From Candidatus Babeliales bacterium (GTDB lineage Bacteria; Babelota; Babeliae; Babelales; CAIQNR01): a stretch of 10,302 bases of DNA. Positions within the stretch are counted from its first letter, which is position 1. Every line of letters starts with the position of its first letter. Position numbers and translations under genes: made by a program. The notes beneath the pieces are model-generated. The model was given only the letters and a program-made list of their open reading frames with translations. It made no database searches and had not been told where the DNA came from. The stretch spans positions 1 through 10,302 of the forward strand of contig JAIPGS010000028.1 of NCBI GenBank assembly GCA_021735725.1, given 5' to 3'. Shown one piece after another: positions 7,720 to 10,302 of this stretch.

Positions 7720-8744
7720 AACCAAAAATAGGAATTCTAGGATATGGAGTCATAGGAAAAAGATTGGCTGATGCTGTTATTTTACAAGACGACATGGAGC
7801 TTGTAGGAGTTGCTGGTCGATCCGCAAGTTTTAGCTTAAGAGATGCGAACTTAAAGGGCTATAAAGTATTTATTACAGATCAGCCAAAACCAGAAGATGC
7901 ATCCCAAAGGTTATGCACCATAGATGGAACTTTTGAAGATCTTTTAATAAATTGTGATGTATTATTAGACTGCACACCAAAAGGAATACCAAACCAATAC
8001 CTAGATTTATACAATAGCCAGAAGGACTTGATTACCATTGTACAAGGAGGGGAAAAACACAATTTTGGAGGTACCTCATTCAATTCTTTTGCTAATTATA
8101 ATGATTCATTTGGGAAAAAGAAAATTAGAGTAATTAGTTGCAGTTCTACAGGATCGACCAGATTTGTTTATACTTTGGATAAATACTTTGGATTGGATCA
8201 TGCATTCATATCATTAGTCAGAAGAGGTTCAGACTTAATAAAATCAGGAAGTGGTTTGTTTAATTGCTTAAAACCTGTTTTAGGTCAATCACATCATGCT
8301 ATTGACGTGAATACGGTATTACCTGATTTAAATCTTTTTTCAATGGCTGTTCAAGCCCCAACAACATTTTCGCATGTATTAAACATACAAGCTGACCTTA
8401 AGAAACCTGTAACTGCTCAAGAGGTCATCGAAGTATTTGAAAATATGCCCAGAGTGATTGTTGGTGAGGGAATGCATTCTACAGCCGAGTTAATGGAATA
8501 TTATATGGATATGGGAAGACCAAGGAGAGACCGACCCGAGATTTTTTTATGGAAAGAAAGTGTTGTAGTTAAAGATAAGACTGTTTATGCTTCAATTAAT
8601 GTTCATATGGAGTCAATTACCATTCCCGAAACAATAGATTGTGTAAGAGCTGTTTGCGGCTTAGAAGAAAACAACTGGAAATCTGTTTACAAAACTGATC
8701 TTGCTTTGAATATTCAAAAACATAAAGAGTGTTATAAAAAATGA
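7716..8744 (+). CDS. Class II (archaeal-type) glyceraldehyde-3-phosphate dehydrogenase-like enzyme
   Basis: This 342-residue protein matches the archaeal class II GAPDH family in length and motif order, not the usual bacterial GapA type. It has the nucleotide-binding motif GYGVIGKR (9-16), QGGEKH (110-115), the catalytic Cys142 in SCSSTG, VRRG (168-171), SHHAIDVNTVLPDL (192-205), the PTTFSH motif with His220 as the likely general base, and LGRP-like MGRPRRDRPEIFLW (266-279). The family interconverts an acyl phosphate and an aldehyde with NAD(P)H through a cysteine thioester. Next to a PGK paralogue it most plausibly runs in the reductive direction, taking the acyl phosphate to the aldehyde. 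The paralogue upstream lacks all the catalytic residues, so this copy must supply the chemistry. It is joined by ATGA overlaps on both sides. Archaeal-type GAPDH is uncommon in Bacteroidota and hints at acquisition by transfer. Confidence 0.88.
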   Translation: MKPKIGILGYGVIGKRLADAVILQDDMELVGVAGRSASFSLRDANLKGYKVFITDQPKPEDASQRLCTIDGTFEDLLINCDVLLDCTPKGIPNQYLDLYNSQKDLITIVQGGEKHNFGGTSFNSFANYNDSFGKKKIRVISCSSTGSTRFVYTLDKYFGLDHAFISLVRRGSDLIKSGSGLFNCLKPVLGQSHHAIDVNTVLPDLNLFSMAVQAPTTFSHVLNIQADLKKPVTAQEVIEVFENMPRVIVGEGMHSTAELMEYYMDMGRPRRDRPEIFLWKESVVVKDKTVYASINVHMESITIPETIDCVRAVCGLEENNWKSVYKTDLALNIQKHKECYKK

Positions 8745-9688
8745 AAATCGCAATTTTTAGTAAAATATGGCCGGCAGCCATTGATCAATTAAAATTAGAC
8801 CATGAATGTTCTGTTTCAATAAATCCGGATCTTGAACCTAAAAAAAAGTTAATACAGAATGTTGAAGTTGTTATTGTTCGAAGTCCGGTTAAACTTGATA
8901 AAGAAACTTTGGATGCGGCTGAAAATCTAAAATTAATTGTAAGAGCAGGAATGGGGCTGGATACAATCGATGTAAATTATGCAAAAGAAAAGGGGATACG
9001 AGTAGTTATTGTTCCACTATCCGCTGAATCAGTTGCTGAACATGTTCTTGCATTAATTTTTTCACTTTATAAACACATTCCCTGGTATCATCAATCACTA
9101 AAAATGGGCAAGTGGGAAAAACATGCTTTTTTTACAAATGATCTGTGGAGAAGATCATTGGGTTTAGTCGGTTTTGGTAGAATAGGTATGAGAATTGCTG
9201 AAATTGCAAAGGTTTTCAATATGTCTATTTTTGCCTATGACAGAAGCCCTAAAAAACCACAAAAACTGAAAACTGCTAAATGTCTTGGGGTCAGATTTTT
9301 AAACATCGGCGAATTAGCTAAGGTTTCTGATATAATTTCCATTCAAACCCCCCTAAATGATGACACAAAAAATTTATTTAATATTGACATTATTAACAAA
9401 ATGAAGGAAAAATCAGTTATTATAAATGTAGGAAGAGGAGGTATAATTGATGAAAAAGCGCTCTATCAGGCACTGAAAGAGAAAAAAATTGCCGGGGCAG
9501 CTCTTGACGTATTTAAATCCGAACCATGTACGGATAATCCTCTTTTAACATTGGATAATTTTATAGGCACACCACATGTCGGAGCACAAACAATTGATGC
9601 TCAAAAGAAAATTGGAGATGATATATTAAAAATAATAAGTGCTTTTGAAAAAAATTTAGATTTTAAAGAATATTGTATAGAAGTATGA
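8741..9688 (+). CDS. D-isomer-specific 2-hydroxyacid dehydrogenase, SerA-like
   Basis: This 315-residue protein has the length and two-domain layout of short D-2-hydroxyacid dehydrogenases without the ACT regulatory domain of many 3-phosphoglycerate dehydrogenases. It shows RSPVKLD (47-53), RAGMGLD (68-74), SVAEH (97-101), the Rossmann motif GFGRIG (144-149) with Asp167 after the second strand (favouring NAD over NADP), and the catalytic triad Arg232 in NVGRGG, Glu261 in KSEP and His279 in TPHVGA. Family members reduce a 2-oxoacid to a D-2-hydroxyacid or the reverse. In this operon it could reduce phosphonopyruvate to phosphonolactate, oxidise 3-phosphoglycerate, or act on a similar compound. 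The product would be a good substrate for the PGK paralogue. The first choice is inference. The gene overlaps both neighbours by 4 nt. Confidence 0.88.
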   Translation: MKIAIFSKIWPAAIDQLKLDHECSVSINPDLEPKKKLIQNVEVVIVRSPVKLDKETLDAAENLKLIVRAGMGLDTIDVNYAKEKGIRVVIVPLSAESVAEHVLALIFSLYKHIPWYHQSLKMGKWEKHAFFTNDLWRRSLGLVGFGRIGMRIAEIAKVFNMSIFAYDRSPKKPQKLKTAKCLGVRFLNIGELAKVSDIISIQTPLNDDTKNLFNIDIINKMKEKSVIINVGRGGIIDEKALYQALKEKKIAGAALDVFKSEPCTDNPLLTLDNFIGTPHVGAQTIDAQKKIGDDILKIISAFEKNLDFKEYCIEV

Positions 9689-10302
9689 AAGCAATAATAC
9701 TAGCAGCAGGAGAAGGAAAACGACTTAAGCCATTAACGGATAATATCCCAAAAACATTAATTGAAATAAATGGCGAAACCATTTTAGAACGATCAATTAA
9801 TACTCTAAAAGAATGCGGAATTAAGAATGTTATTGTGGTTGCCGGCTACCTCTCAGAAAAAGTTGAGAATGTAATAAAAAAACACAGCAATGTTGAGATG
9901 GTATATAATGAGTATTATAACACTACTGATAATATGTATTCTGTCATGCTCTGCGAAGATAAATGTATTGATGAACCTGTTCTGATAATGAATGGTGACT
10001 TAATAGTAAGTAAGTCAATTATTCAAAAATCGCTAGATGTTAAACACTCGAATATACCCATTGACACCAACCCAAACTTAAAAGATGGGCAAAAAGTTAT
10101 TGTTAAAGACAAAAGATTGGTTGGCATCGGGAAAAAATTAGATGTTGCAGACGGAACAGCTATTAACATTATTGTTTTATCCAAAAAAGATGCAGGTGTT
10201 TATTTTGACAATATTAATAGGATCATTCACCATGAAAAGCGACCTAATGATTGGTGGGAAGTAGCCTTGAATGAATCCTTGAATAAAATAAATATTGAAC
10301 CG
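9685..10302 (+). CDS. LicC/PntC-like sugar-type nucleotidyltransferase (3' end beyond window)
   Basis: The frame opens at ATG 9685, overlapping the previous stop as ATGA, and runs 206 codons to the window edge without a stop; the family is usually about 230-250 residues. The N-terminus has the nucleotide-binding signature LAAGEGKRLKPLT (6-18) with Arg13 and PKTLIEI (22-28, Lys23). Further on come YNTTDNMYS (78-86), a pattern like the Y-x-x-T-N-N-x-x-S of phosphocholine and phosphonate cytidylyltransferases, and MNGD (102-105) with Asp105 as the likely metal ligand. A late NDWWEVALNE stretch resembles the YYEDALNE of LicC. These features point to transfer of CMP from CTP to a small phospho- or phosphono-compound, giving a CDP- or CMP-activated head group for surface decoration. 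The substrate is inferred only from context. A sugar-1-phosphate nucleotidyltransferase is the alternative. Confidence 0.82.
   Translation, partial: MKAIILAAGEGKRLKPLTDNIPKTLIEINGETILERSINTLKECGIKNVIVVAGYLSEKVENVIKKHSNVEMVYNEYYNTTDNMYSVMLCEDKCIDEPVLIMNGDLIVSKSIIQKSLDVKHSNIPIDTNPNLKDGQKVIVKDKRLVGIGKKLDVADGTAINIIVLSKKDAGVYFDNINRIIHHEKRPNDWWEVALNESLNKINIEP

Noticed and set aside
7509..8560. DNA-level direct repeat between the two GAPDH genes
   Set aside because: The similarity is scattered and protein-driven, as expected for old paralogues, and not a recent repeat or mobile element.

Overview
The window is AT-rich (about one third G+C by eye), with all genes on the + strand and tightly packed. 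Ribosome binding sites are mostly weak or invisible, and the surface proteins look most like those of Bacteroidota. I therefore infer a Bacteroidota or related bacterium. I see no tRNA, rRNA, CRISPR array, insertion sequence or convincing terminator.

Module A (1-4426) looks like a cell-envelope module. It holds a CotH-kinase-like protein fused to a right-handed parallel beta-helix, a protein with a metallophosphoesterase fold anchored by a membrane segment at each end, and a VTC-domain protein of the polyphosphate polymerase type. The first gene is odd: its frame is open upstream of the first usable ATG and reads as CotH-family sequence, but an in-frame TAG at 72-74 interrupts it. The metallophosphoesterase-like protein keeps GD, GNHD and HH but has lost the first and last metal-binding motifs.

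Module B (4455-10302, running off the right edge) looks like a small-molecule biosynthesis operon built from glycolysis-like parts. In order it encodes an iron-type alcohol dehydrogenase, a phosphoglycerate kinase (PGK) paralogue, two tandem archaeal-type (class II) GAPDH homologues, an NAD-type D-2-hydroxyacid dehydrogenase, and the start of a LicC/PntC-like nucleotidyltransferase. From the PGK paralogue onward each gene overlaps the next by 4 nt (ATGA), so this part is almost certainly translated as a coupled unit.

The reading I favour (inference): the hydroxyacid dehydrogenase makes a phospho- or phosphono-hydroxyacid, the PGK paralogue turns its carboxylate into an acyl phosphate, the class II GAPDH reduces that to an aldehyde, and the iron dehydrogenase reduces the aldehyde to an alcohol. 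The nucleotidyltransferase then activates the product, probably with CTP, for transfer to a surface glycan or lipid. A phosphonate route (phosphonopyruvate to phosphonolactate to 2,3-dihydroxypropylphosphonate) fits well. A phosphate-ester product such as a glycerol-phosphate decoration is the main alternative. No PEP mutase is visible, so the phosphonate reading is untested.

The most striking single feature is the GAPDH pair. The downstream copy keeps its active-site Cys, His and Rossmann glycines. The upstream copy has lost all of them but keeps the rest of the fold, so it looks like a pseudoenzyme partner.
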